A stretch of 64,000 bases of DNA from contig CAUESV010000005.1 of NCBI GenBank assembly GCA_959020715.1, forward strand, positions 62,001 through 126,000, given 5' to 3'. Positions 1 to 7,625 of this stretch are shown here, piece by piece. The notes beneath the pieces are model-generated. The model was not told the origin of the DNA. It searched no databases and worked only from the letters and a program-made list of their open reading frames with translations. This DNA is from an uncultured Collinsella sp. Lineage in GTDB: Bacteria > Actinomycetota > Coriobacteriia > Coriobacteriales > Coriobacteriaceae. The translations under genes and the position numbers were made by a program. Position 1 is the stretch's first letter, and every line of letters starts with the position of its first letter.

Positions 1-27
1 AGACTGCATTCCGGCGAACCGCACCGC

Positions 28-88
28 GGGGCGCCCGCGCGGGGATGCAGGGCATGGGGATGATCCTGCGTCCCCGCGCGGGCGCCCC
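28..88. other. Long GC-rich inverted repeat upstream of rmlCD
   Basis: The arms at 28-51 and 65-88 are complementary over 24 bp with one G-U type pair, around a 13-base loop. No T-run follows on either side, so it is not a textbook intrinsic terminator. It probably ends or stabilises the transcript of the gene upstream of this window. It sits 36 bases before the rmlCD start. Confidence 0.6.
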
Positions 89-124
89 CGGTTATACAAC
101 CTCTTCGATAGGAGCTTTTCCCAC

Positions 125-1579
125 ATGGCAGACATCGCATTCGAGAAGGACCTCTCCGTCGCCGAGACCGGCATCGAGGGCCTCAAGGTCGTCGACCTCG
201 CCGTCCACGGCGACTCGCGCGGCTGGTTCAAGGAGAACTGGCAGCGCGCCAAGATGACCGCCCTGGGCATCCCGGACCTCAGGGTCGTCCAGAACAACAT
301 CTCCTACAACGACAGCCGCGGCGTCACCCGCGGCATCCACGCCGAGCCCTGGGACAAGTTCATCTCCGTGGCGCGCGGCAGCGTCTTCGGCGCCTGGGTG
401 GACCTGCGCGAGGGCAGCGAGACCTACGGGAAGGTGTTCACCTGCACGCTCGACCCGTCCAAGGCCATCTACGTCCCGCGCGGCGTGGGCAACTCCTTCC
501 AGGCCCTGGAGGACGGCACCGCCTACACCTACCTGGTGGACGCCCACTGGTCCCTCGAGCTCAAGAGGACCTACACCTTCGTGAACCTCGCCGACCCGGA
601 GCTCGCCATCGAGTGGCCGATCCCGCTGGAGGAGGCCACCGTATCCGAGGCCGACCTCAACCACCCGATGCTCAGGGACGTCGTCCCCATGGCACCAAAG
701 CGCACCCTCGTCACCGGCTGCAACGGCCAGCTGGGCCGCGCGGTGCGCGCGCTCGCCGAGGAGCGCGGCCTCGCCAAGGACTTCGACTTCTGCGACATCG
801 ACACCTTCGACATGTCAGACCCGGCGGCCTACGCGCAGTACGACTGGTCGCTCTACGGCACCGTGATCAACTGCGGCGCCTACACCGCCGTGGACAGGGC
901 CGAGACCCCCGAGGGCCGCGTGGCCGCCTGGAAGGCCAACGCGACCGGCCCCGCCCTCCTCGCCCGCACATGCTCTGATCACGGGATCACCCTCGTCCAC
1001 GTGTCCAGCGACTACGTCTTAGACGGCACCGCCGAGGTGCATGACGAGGACGAGCCCCTCAGCCCGCTGTCCGTCTACGGCCAGACCAAGGCCGCCGGCG
1101 ACATCGCCGTGGCCGGGTGCCCGCGCCACTACATCATGCGCTCCAGCTGGGTCATCGGCGAGGGCCGCAACTTCGTCAAGACGATGAAGGGCCTGTCCGA
1201 CCGCGTCGCCGACCCCGAGGACGGGCTCGAGCAGGTCACGGTCGTTGACGACCAGCTGGGCCGCCTGACCTTCACGCGCGACATGGCCGAGGCCATCTTC
1301 CACGTGCTGGGGACGCACGCCCCCTACGGCACCTACGACTGCACCGGCTCCGGCACCGTCAAGTCCTGGGCCGATATCGCCCGCGCCGTCTTCGAGGCCG
1401 CCAACGGCAACGGGGACAGGGTCGTGCCGGTATCGACCGCCGACTACTACGCGAGCGCCGAGGGCCCCGTCGCCCCGCGCCCGGTCCACTCCGCGCTCGA
1501 CCTGTCCAAGCTCGAGGCTGCCGGCTTCCACATGCCCGACTGGGAGGAAGAGCTGGGGGAGTACATCAAGACGCTCTAG
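125..1579 (+). CDS. rmlCD: Bifunctional dTDP-4-dehydrorhamnose 3,5-epimerase / dTDP-4-dehydrorhamnose reductase (RmlC-RmlD fusion)
   Basis: Catalyses the last two steps of dTDP-L-rhamnose synthesis in the cytoplasm, feeding rhamnose to wall or surface polysaccharides. Residues 1 to about 188 form an RmlC-like cupin; the RGIHAE segment with His72 matches the RmlC active-site His. From about residue 190 an RmlD Rossmann domain begins, with GCNGQLG at 198-204, SSDYVLDG at 294-301 and the YxxxK pair YGQTK at 318-322. The 484-aa length equals the two enzymes end to end. ATG at 125 follows AGGAG at 110-114. Codon use differs from the neighbours: strongly C-ending, with several AGG arginine codons that are rare elsewhere here. 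The glycosyltransferase and ABC exporter next door fit a polysaccharide locus. Confidence 0.93.
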   Translation: MADIAFEKDLSVAETGIEGLKVVDLAVHGDSRGWFKENWQRAKMTALGIPDLRVVQNNISYNDSRGVTRGIHAEPWDKFISVARGSVFGAWVDLREGSETYGKVFTCTLDPSKAIYVPRGVGNSFQALEDGTAYTYLVDAHWSLELKRTYTFVNLADPELAIEWPIPLEEATVSEADLNHPMLRDVVPMAPKRTLVTGCNGQLGRAVRALAEERGLAKDFDFCDIDTFDMSDPAAYAQYDWSLYGTVINCGAYTAVDRAETPEGRVAAWKANATGPALLARTCSDHGITLVHVSSDYVLDGTAEVHDEDEPLSPLSVYGQTKAAGDIAVAGCPRHYIMRSSWVIGEGRNFVKTMKGLSDRVADPEDGLEQVTVVDDQLGRLTFTRDMAEAIFHVLGTHAPYGTYDCTGSGTVKSWADIARAVFEAANGNGDRVVPVSTADYYASAEGPVAPRPVHSALDLSKLEAAGFHMPDWEEELGEYIKTL

Positions 1580-1601
1580 CCGCTATTAACTTTTCGAGAG
1601 T

Positions 1602-1631
1602 AAAAGCCGCCGTTCTTTAACGGCGGCTTTT
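1602..1631. terminator. Bidirectional intrinsic terminator
   Basis: A 13-bp stem (1602-1614 with 1619-1631) closes a CTTT loop and is bounded by A and T runs on the two sides. It can therefore end both rmlCD on the plus strand and the convergent glycosyltransferase on the minus strand. Confidence 0.85.
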
Positions 1632-1681
1632 CTTGTTGGTGGCTATCTGCGCAGTGGTGCCAATAGTATTTTGCGGAAGAT

Positions 1682-2653
1682 CTACCTCTCGCTTGGCATG
1701 GAAGTAGGGTGGCCGGGCTGGTCGTCGTAGGCGTATTTGCTGTACACGTTGACCTCCCACTGCTTTTTTTCGACCTTTGCTACAGAATCAAGGATGAAGC
1801 CGGTCGCAAGGCTCAGGCCGCACAGGAACATAAACGAGGCGGCGAGCACAGCGGTGGGGAAGCGCGGGACGAGGCCGGTCTGGAAATATTCGACAACGAT
1901 GGGCATGCCCAGGGCGAGGCCGAATACCGCGAACAGAAGCGCAACGAGGCTGAAGAACTTCAGCGGGCGGTAGTCCTTGAACAGCGTGCCGATCATCGCA
2001 ACGACTTTAATGCCGTCGCTCACGGTGTTGAGTTTGGACTCGGAACCCTCGGGACGGTCGCGGTACTCGATGGGCACATCTTTGATGCGCCAGCGGTGGT
2101 CGACGGCGTGGATCGAGAGCTCGGTTTCGATCTGAAAGCCCTCGGAAAGCACTGGGAAGGTTTTAACGAACGGGCGGCTCATGGCGCGGTAGCCTGTCAT
2201 GACGTCATCGAAGCTGTAGCCATAGATCCACCTGATCATGGCGCGGACCAGATTATTGCCAAAGCCGTGGAAGGCACGCTTGTTCTCCTCGGCGTAGGTG
2301 CCGTTGGAAAGGCGATCGCCTACGGTCATGTCGGCCGTGCCGTTAAGGATGGGCTCGCAGAGGGCCTTGGCCGCCTCGGCGGGGTAGGTGTCGTCTCCGT
2401 CGACCATCAGGTAGCAATCGGCGTCGATATCGCGAAACATCTGGCGGCACACGTTGCCCTTTCCCTGACGGGGCTCAAAGCGGACTGTGGCGCCGTGCTC
2501 GTTGGCAATGCGTGAGGTATCGTCCGACGAGTTGTTGTCATAGACATAGACCGTCGCCTGCGGAAGCTCGCGGTGAAAGTCGTCGATGACTTTGCCGATC
2601 GTGAGCGCTTCGTTGTAGCAAGGGATGATGACGGCGATGGATTCAGAATTCAC
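1682..2653 (-). CDS. Family 2 glycosyltransferase, polyprenyl/dolichyl-phosphate sugar transferase type
   Basis: A 323-aa GT-A glycosyltransferase. PCYNEA at 11-16 and the metal-binding DGDDTY at 85-90 mark the nucleotide-sugar binding fold. Two C-terminal hydrophobic segments (about 228-250 and 265-285) anchor it in the membrane, as in DPM1/GtrB-like enzymes that load a sugar onto undecaprenyl phosphate. The acceptor and sugar cannot be read from sequence. GTG at 2653 is preceded by AAGGAG six bases upstream on the minus strand. It is divergent from the Wzm-type permease and shares a short promoter region with it, so a role in wall glycan or O-antigen-like polymer decoration is likely. Confidence 0.85.
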   Translation of the reverse strand: MNSESIAVIIPCYNEALTIGKVIDDFHRELPQATVYVYDNNSSDDTSRIANEHGATVRFEPRQGKGNVCRQMFRDIDADCYLMVDGDDTYPAEAAKALCEPILNGTADMTVGDRLSNGTYAEENKRAFHGFGNNLVRAMIRWIYGYSFDDVMTGYRAMSRPFVKTFPVLSEGFQIETELSIHAVDHRWRIKDVPIEYRDRPEGSESKLNTVSDGIKVVAMIGTLFKDYRPLKFFSLVALLFAVFGLALGMPIVVEYFQTGLVPRFPTAVLAASFMFLCGLSLATGFILDSVAKVEKKQWEVNVYSKYAYDDQPGHPTSMPSER

Positions 2654-2683
2654 TTAATGCTCCTTATACATTCAATCCTAGAA

Positions 2684-2712
2684 AGTATAGCCGTTTGGGC
2701 CTGGCATCCTAA
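2684..2712 (-). promoter_or_regulatory. Candidate promoter for the glycosyltransferase
   Basis: On the minus strand, TATACT (2684-2689) lies 17 bases downstream of TTAGGA (2707-2712). The -10 is good and the -35 is weak. On the plus strand a TATACT -10 also occurs at 2769-2774 ahead of the exporter genes, without a clear -35. Confidence 0.4.
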
Positions 2713-2813
2713 GATGTGGGTTAGTTCTCCAGTTTTGTTGCGCGAATCGTTTGCATGGCCGTCGGGTCTATACTGTTCGTTTGTCAACGATTACGAGTAA
2801 AGGAGTTGCATCC

Positions 2814-3659
2814 GTGTCGGATCAGACAAAGCAACAAGAAACTCGCAGTCTGCCTGCGACGTTTGCTAAGAACGAATTTGAGAAGGACGCGTTTATCCTT
2901 CGTCAGCTGGTTACCAAGGATTTTAAGATCAAGTATCGCCGTAGCGTTCTGGGCGTCGCATGGTCGGTGCTCAACCCGCTGCTGATGATGATCGTCATGG
3001 CCATCGTGTTCTCGACGATTTTTGGCCAGGGCCGCAATGGCTCAATGACGCCCGAGATGTACCCGCTGTACTTGATCGTGGGTAACATCACCTTTGCCGT
3101 CATGTCTGAGTCTACTAACCAGGCCCTGACGTCGATCGTGGGCGCTGCCCCTCTGCTCAAGAAGGTTAAGGTGCACCGCTGGGTTTTCCCGGTGCAGAAG
3201 GTGCTCTTCTCGCTGGTCAACTTTGCCTTCTCGCTGGTCGCCGTCGCCATCGTCATGCTGTGGTTCCGCGTTATGCCTTCTTGGCACCTGATTCTGTTGC
3301 CGGTTTGCCTGCTGCTGCTTATGTGCTTCTGCATGGGCCTGGGCATGATGCTCTCTGCCCTTACGGTCTTCTTCCGCGACGTTATGCATCTGTGGAGCGT
3401 CGTCATTACGGCGTGGACTTACATTACGCCCATCTTCTGGACGACTGACTATATTGCGCAAATGTCGCATCTCGTGCGTATCTTGATGTATGCGAACCCC
3501 ATGTTCAACTACCTGCAGTTTATGCGCGATATCTTCCTGTTCCAGACTACGCCCTCGCTTATGACGTTTGGTATGTGCGTCGCTTGGGCGGTTCTTGCGC
3601 TTATTATTGGCTATACCGTGTTCCATAAGTCCGAGCGCAAATTTATCCTCTACATCTAA
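2814..3659 (+). CDS. ABC-2 type polysaccharide exporter, permease subunit (Wzm/TagG-like)
   Basis: A 281-aa inner-membrane protein with about six hydrophobic segments. The charged N-terminal segment (RQLVTKDFKIKYRRSVLG) is typical of Wzm/TagG/RfbA permeases that export lipid-linked glycans. GTG at 2814 is chosen because AAGGAG (2800-2805) lies eight bases before it; longer in-frame extensions to 2751 lack a ribosome site. The ATPase partner begins 11 bases after the stop. Together with rmlCD and the glycosyltransferase it marks a locus for export of a rhamnose-containing polymer; the polymer itself is unknown. Confidence 0.9.
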   Translation: MSDQTKQQETRSLPATFAKNEFEKDAFILRQLVTKDFKIKYRRSVLGVAWSVLNPLLMMIVMAIVFSTIFGQGRNGSMTPEMYPLYLIVGNITFAVMSESTNQALTSIVGAAPLLKKVKVHRWVFPVQKVLFSLVNFAFSLVAVAIVMLWFRVMPSWHLILLPVCLLLLMCFCMGLGMMLSALTVFFRDVMHLWSVVITAWTYITPIFWTTDYIAQMSHLVRILMYANPMFNYLQFMRDIFLFQTTPSLMTFGMCVAWAVLALIIGYTVFHKSERKFILYI

Positions 3660-3670
3660 GGAGTGCTGTG

Positions 3671-4438
3671 ATGACTGAATCTGTTGTTGATTACAGCGAG
3701 CAGCCTCTGGCTGTCGAGGTCGACGACGTCACCATGATCTTTAACATGGCGTCCGAGTCGCTGACCAACCTCAAGGAGTACTTCATTAAGCTTGCCAAGC
3801 ACGAGCTGTTCTTTGAGGAGTTTAGGGCGCTTAAGCACATCTCGTTTGATATTCATCGCGGCGAGGTTGTGGGTCTGGTCGGCACCAATGGATCCGGCAA
3901 GTCTACGATGCTCAAGATTATCGCTGGCGTTCTTGAGCCTAGCGAGGGCAGCGTTAAGGTGCACGGTAACATCGCGCCGCTGATTGAGCTTGGCGCCGGC
4001 TTTGACCCCGAGCTGACCGCCCGCGAGAACATCTATCTGAACGGCGCCCTGCTCGGCTATACCAAGGAGTTCATCGACGCCAACTTTGACGGCATTATCG
4101 AGTTCGCTGAGCTGCAGAACTTTGTCGATATGCCGCTTAAGAACTTCTCTTCGGGCATGGTGGCGCGTATCGCCTTTGCAATCGCGACGATTACCGAGCC
4201 CGATATTCTGATCGTTGACGAGACGCTGTCCGTCGGTGATGTGTTCTTCCAGCAAAAGTGTGAGGCCCGCATCCAGCACTTTATCCAGAGCGGCGACGTG
4301 ACGGTTCTGTTCGTTTCGCACTCTATGGAGCAGGTTGAGCGCATCTGCCAGCGTGCCGTTTGGATTGAGAAGGGTGACCTTCGCATGGACGGCCCGGTCG
4401 ATGAGGTCTGCAAGGCGTACCGCGAGCAGTTCAACTAG
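3671..4438 (+). CDS. ABC transporter ATP-binding subunit for polysaccharide export (Wzt/TagH-like)
   Basis: Energises export through the adjacent permease. Walker A GTNGSGKST is at about 71-79, the signature FSSGM at 159-163 and Walker B ILIVDE at 179-184, followed by the switch His in LFVSHS. The 255-aa length is that of a bare nucleotide-binding domain, without the C-terminal carbohydrate-binding domain of some Wzt proteins. ATG at 3671 sits seven bases after AGGAG; the GTG at 3668 directly before it is too close. Its stop is followed closely by a TATAAT-like -10 and the tRNA-Arg gene. Confidence 0.92.
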   Translation: MTESVVDYSEQPLAVEVDDVTMIFNMASESLTNLKEYFIKLAKHELFFEEFRALKHISFDIHRGEVVGLVGTNGSGKSTMLKIIAGVLEPSEGSVKVHGNIAPLIELGAGFDPELTARENIYLNGALLGYTKEFIDANFDGIIEFAELQNFVDMPLKNFSSGMVARIAFAIATITEPDILIVDETLSVGDVFFQQKCEARIQHFIQSGDVTVLFVSHSMEQVERICQRAVWIEKGDLRMDGPVDEVCKAYREQFN

Positions 4439-4492
4439 GTTATAATTACTTGCGCCTGACAGGCTTGTGCTTGCTTGGGCGTGCGGTTATTT

Positions 4493-4569
4493 GCTCCATT
4501 AGCTCAGTTGGATAGAGCAGGGGACTTCTAATCCCAAGGTCGACGGTTCGAATCCGCCATGGAGCACCA
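4493..4569 (+). tRNA. tRNA-Arg (anticodon TCT)
   Basis: A full cloverleaf: acceptor stem GCTCCAT/ATGGAGC, D stem GCTC/GAGC, anticodon loop CTTCTAA (TCT), T loop TTCGAAT, and CCA encoded at 4567-4569. The outer anticodon-stem pair and one T-stem pair are mismatched. A TATAAT at 4441-4446 may be its -10. Confidence 0.93.
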
Positions 4570-4580
4570 TCGTTTATTAA

Positions 4581-4611
4581 GCCCAGACCGCTTGGTGGTC
4601 TGGGCTTTTTT
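4581..4611 (+). terminator. Intrinsic terminator after tRNA-Arg(TCT)
   Basis: A 9-bp stem GCCCAGACC/GGTCTGGGC (4581-4589, 4597-4605) is followed by six T residues. It ends the tRNA transcript and lies between it and the convergent aroQ. Confidence 0.9.
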
Positions 4612-4673
4612 CATCTTGTGTGTTGCTGGAGCCGAGCGCGAGCAAGCCGCTGCTGTTTGTTGGGGTTGGCATT

Positions 4674-5111
4674 TTACTTTTCGAGATGCTCTTTCAGCAG
4701 CTCCAACGCGTGGGCGTAGCCCTTCAGGCCCTCTCCGGTGATGGTGGCGAAGCAGGCCAGACGGGCGTAGCTCACCTGGCGGAAGTCTTCGCGGGTCTCG
4801 ACTGCGCTAATGTGGACCTCCACAGCCGGGATGGCGACGGCTTTGAGCGCGTCCAGGATGGCCACGCTTGTGTGCGTGTAGGCGGCCGGGTTGATGACGA
4901 TGCCGTCGACCTTTCCGTAAGCCTCCTGGATCTTGTCGACGATGCTGCCCTCGTGGTTAGACTGGAAGACCTCGACCTCGTCGAAGCCCTGTGCGGCACC
5001 CGCTTCCTGGCAGATCTGCACTAAGCGATCGTAGTTGTCGCTGCCGTAGATGCCTGGCTCGCGAATGCCGAGCATGTTGAGGTTGGGGCCGTTAATGACG
5101 AGTGCTTTCAT
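4674..5111 (-). CDS. aroQ: 3-dehydroquinate dehydratase, type II
   Basis: Third shikimate step: dehydroquinate to dehydroshikimate. The 145-aa protein has the type II hallmarks: GPNLNMLG near the N-terminus, with the catalytic Tyr in EPGIYGSDNY, then NPAAYTHTS and VEVHISAVETRE. ATG at 5111 gives the canonical MKALVINGPN start; the in-frame extension upstream runs through an intergenic hairpin and is not coding. It is the last gene of the minus-strand aromatic operon, 64 bases after the aroE-aroK fusion, and may be transcribed less because of that hairpin. Confidence 0.95.
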   Translation of the reverse strand: MKALVINGPNLNMLGIREPGIYGSDNYDRLVQICQEAGAAQGFDEVEVFQSNHEGSIVDKIQEAYGKVDGIVINPAAYTHTSVAILDALKAVAIPAVEVHISAVETREDFRQVSYARLACFATITGEGLKGYAHALELLKEHLEK

Positions 5112-5132
5112 GGTTGCTTCCTTTGCAGTTGA

Positions 5133-5173
5133 AAAACCACCACAAAGGTGCCTGCCCCCTTTGTGGTGGTTTT
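5133..5173 (-). terminator. Strong hairpin between aroEK and aroQ
   Basis: A perfect 16-bp stem (5133-5148 with 5158-5173) has a 9-base loop and ends in a T-run on the minus strand. It could terminate or attenuate transcription before aroQ, or be a dispersed intergenic repeat. The arms read AAAACCACCACAAAGG and its complement. Confidence 0.65.
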
Positions 5174-5175
5174 GG

Positions 5176-6426
5176 TTAGAGAGCGGGTGGGAGGGTGTCG
5201 AGGAGGGCATGGGCGGTGTTGGCGGCGCAGTCGCGTGAGTCGATGATGTAGTCGGCCCAGGCGCGGTAGCGCGGCATACGCTGCTCGGCCAGCTTGTCGA
5301 TGCCGTCGCGCGCGGTGATGGGGCGGCCCTTGTGGGCGAGCTCGTCGAGTTTGCGGTTGAGCATCACGATTTGGCTGTTTTGGTGCAGCAGAGGGTAGTT
5401 CTCGTCGCGCGTAACCACGCCGCCGCCGGTGGAGAGCACCAAGCCGCTGCGCTTGGAGATGTCGGCCAGCGCTGCCGTCTCCTGCTCGCGGAAGGCCGCC
5501 TCGCCGCACTTGATGATAAAGTCGGCGCAGGGCATGCCCAGGCGCTCCTCGAGGGCGCGATCGAGATCGATGTGCTCGCGGCCCGTGAGCTGGGCGATCT
5601 GCTCGCCCACGCGGGTCTTGCCCGAGCCCGGCATGCCGATCAGCGCGATGTTCTGTTCGCGGCGTGACAGGCGCTCCGTTATGTCCAGGATCCTCTCGCG
5701 CGGGGTGGCTTTGCCGGTATAGCGCTCGACAGCTTGTGCCGCCTGGGCAACAAGCATAAGCAGGCCGCCGATGCAGGGGATGCCGCGGCGCTCGGCCTCG
5801 AGCATCAGGCCCGTGCGGGCGGGGTTGTAGACAATGTCGATGACGCCCTCGAGCGCATCGAGGCCTTCGAGCGTGCAAGGCGCGTCGGGGCAATGGGGGA
5901 ACATGCCGGCGGGCGTGCAGTTGACGAGTAGGGAGGCGTCGGACTGCTGCGCGATATTGTCGTAGTTGACCTCGCTCGTGCGACCCACGGGTACGACGAT
6001 GGCGCCCATGTCTCCCAGCACCATACTTGCCGTGGTGCCGGCGCCGCCGGTGGCACCGAGCACGAGGGCCTTCTTGCCGGCAACCTCAACGCCCAACTCC
6101 TCGACCAGGCACTGGAAACCGAAGTAGTCAGTATTATCGCCGTGCAGGCGGCCGTCGGGCAGGCGCGTGATGGTGTTGACGTTGCCCATGCGCTCGGCGA
6201 GCGGGCTCAGCTCGTCCAGATACTCCATGACGGCGCGCTTGTAGGGGATGGTCACGTTGGTGCCCTCCCATTCGTCGCCCGTCATAAAAGCCTCAAGATC
6301 CTCGGGCTCGCGCTCAAAACGCACGTACTCAAGCCCCGCCAGCTCCTTGTAGATGGTCGGGGTGTAGCTGTGGCCCAGCACGCGGCCCAGCACGCCGTAG
6401 GGGCGGGTTGCGGCGGTATCGGTCAT
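5176..6426 (-). CDS. aroEK: Fused shikimate dehydrogenase / shikimate kinase (AroE-AroK)
   Basis: Carries out two successive shikimate-pathway steps: reduction of dehydroshikimate, then phosphorylation of shikimate. AroE occupies residues 1 to about 250: HSYTP at 19-23 (shikimate site, second Ser replaced by Thr), catalytic Lys63 in NVTIPYK, DNTD at 97-100, and LGATGGAG at 123-130 for NADPH. The kinase begins near 257 with P-loop GMPGSGKT at 264-271 and IDLDR after it. At 416 aa both domains are complete. The start abuts the pheA stop with no spacing, so translation is coupled. The fusion is in the order of the reactions. Confidence 0.94.
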   Translation of the reverse strand: MTDTAATRPYGVLGRVLGHSYTPTIYKELAGLEYVRFEREPEDLEAFMTGDEWEGTNVTIPYKRAVMEYLDELSPLAERMGNVNTITRLPDGRLHGDNTDYFGFQCLVEELGVEVAGKKALVLGATGGAGTTASMVLGDMGAIVVPVGRTSEVNYDNIAQQSDASLLVNCTPAGMFPHCPDAPCTLEGLDALEGVIDIVYNPARTGLMLEAERRGIPCIGGLLMLVAQAAQAVERYTGKATPRERILDITERLSRREQNIALIGMPGSGKTRVGEQIAQLTGREHIDLDRALEERLGMPCADFIIKCGEAAFREQETAALADISKRSGLVLSTGGGVVTRDENYPLLHQNSQIVMLNRKLDELAHKGRPITARDGIDKLAEQRMPRYRAWADYIIDSRDCAANTAHALLDTLPPAL

Positions 6427-7572
6427 CTAGAGCACCTCCGTGTAGCTGCCAAAGTAGGTGAAGCTCTCGCATACGTCGTCGATCGAATCGAGCAGGTCGT
6501 CGAGGGCCTTGCTGCCAAAGGGACAGTCCAGGTCAAAGTAGAACATAAACTCAAAGTCGCGACCGGGGATGGGGCGGCTCTCGAGCTTGATGAGGTTGAT
6601 GTTGAGTGCGTAGAAGCGCTCGAGCACGCGATAGAGGGCGCCCGGCTCGTTGGCCGTGGTGATCATGAGCGAGGTACGGTTGGCACCGGGATAGACGCGT
6701 GGCTCGCGGCTGATGACGACAAAGCGCGTGTAGTTGTTGTCCGAGTCCTGGATGTTGGACTCCAGCACCTCCAGGCCATAGAGTGCCGCGCAGCTGCGCG
6801 ATGCGATGGCGGCAACATCGGTGCGGTCGGAATTGGCGACCATCTCGGCCGACATGGCGGTGTTGGGGTACTTGGTGGCGTGCAGGTCGTGGGACTCGAT
6901 AAAGCCCGCACACTGGGCAATGGCTTGGCCGTGGCTGTAAACCTCGCGCACGTCGGCGAGCTTGGTGCCGGGCTTGACGAGCATGTTGTGGTCGATCTTG
7001 AGGCGAAGCGAGCGCACGATGTGGAAGTCGAACTGGGCGAGCAGGTCGTAGACGGCGTTGACCGAGCCGGCGGTGGAGTTCTCGATGGGCAGCACGCCAA
7101 ACTCGCAGAAGCCGTCGCGCACAGCGCGCATAACGCCTTCGAAGGTCTCGAAAAACGCGATGTCGGGCACGTCGAAGAGTTTGCACGCGGCGATCTGGCT
7201 ATAGGCACCTTCCACGCCCTGGCAGGCAACTGTGGCCGTTTGAGGGAAGGGCGTGTCAAAGGCTGCAGCCGTGGCGTGGGCCTTTTGCGAGACGGTGATG
7301 CCCTTGAGCTCGTTGATGTAGCGCTGCTGCTCGGCCTTGCTCATGCTCATAAGGAGGCGGAACAGGGTGATGGTCTGCGCCTCGTAGCGCTCGGGCGCGC
7401 GGCTGGCGAGGTTGTTGAGTTTTGAGCGCTCGCGGGCGGGGTCAAAGACGGCCTTGCCCATCTCGATCTTTGATTTGGCGACCTCGGTGGCAATGTCCAT
7501 ACGCTCGACAAAGCTATTGAGGAGCGTGGTGTCGATGCCATCGATGGTCTGGCGAATATCGGCAAGGTCCAT
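6427..7572 (-). CDS. pheA: Bifunctional chorismate mutase / prephenate dehydratase (P-protein)
   Basis: Converts chorismate to prephenate and then phenylpyruvate for phenylalanine. An AroQ-type chorismate mutase helix bundle fills residues 1 to about 90. The prephenate dehydratase domain follows, with STAGSV and a NNYTRF motif. A C-terminal ACT domain carries ESRPIPG, the usual Phe allosteric site, so feedback inhibition is likely. ATG at 7572 fits the family N-terminus and follows AAAGGGG; the longer frame upstream lacks homology. It lies between aroC (53 bases) and aroEK (0 bases). Confidence 0.94.
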   Translation of the reverse strand: MDLADIRQTIDGIDTTLLNSFVERMDIATEVAKSKIEMGKAVFDPARERSKLNNLASRAPERYEAQTITLFRLLMSMSKAEQQRYINELKGITVSQKAHATAAAFDTPFPQTATVACQGVEGAYSQIAACKLFDVPDIAFFETFEGVMRAVRDGFCEFGVLPIENSTAGSVNAVYDLLAQFDFHIVRSLRLKIDHNMLVKPGTKLADVREVYSHGQAIAQCAGFIESHDLHATKYPNTAMSAEMVANSDRTDVAAIASRSCAALYGLEVLESNIQDSDNNYTRFVVISREPRVYPGANRTSLMITTANEPGALYRVLERFYALNINLIKLESRPIPGRDFEFMFYFDLDCPFGSKALDDLLDSIDDVCESFTYFGSYTEVL

Positions 7573-7625
7573 GGAGGCCCCTTTCACGTAATGGCAGAGT
7601 TGACAGGCAACCCAGGTGAGTCGGG

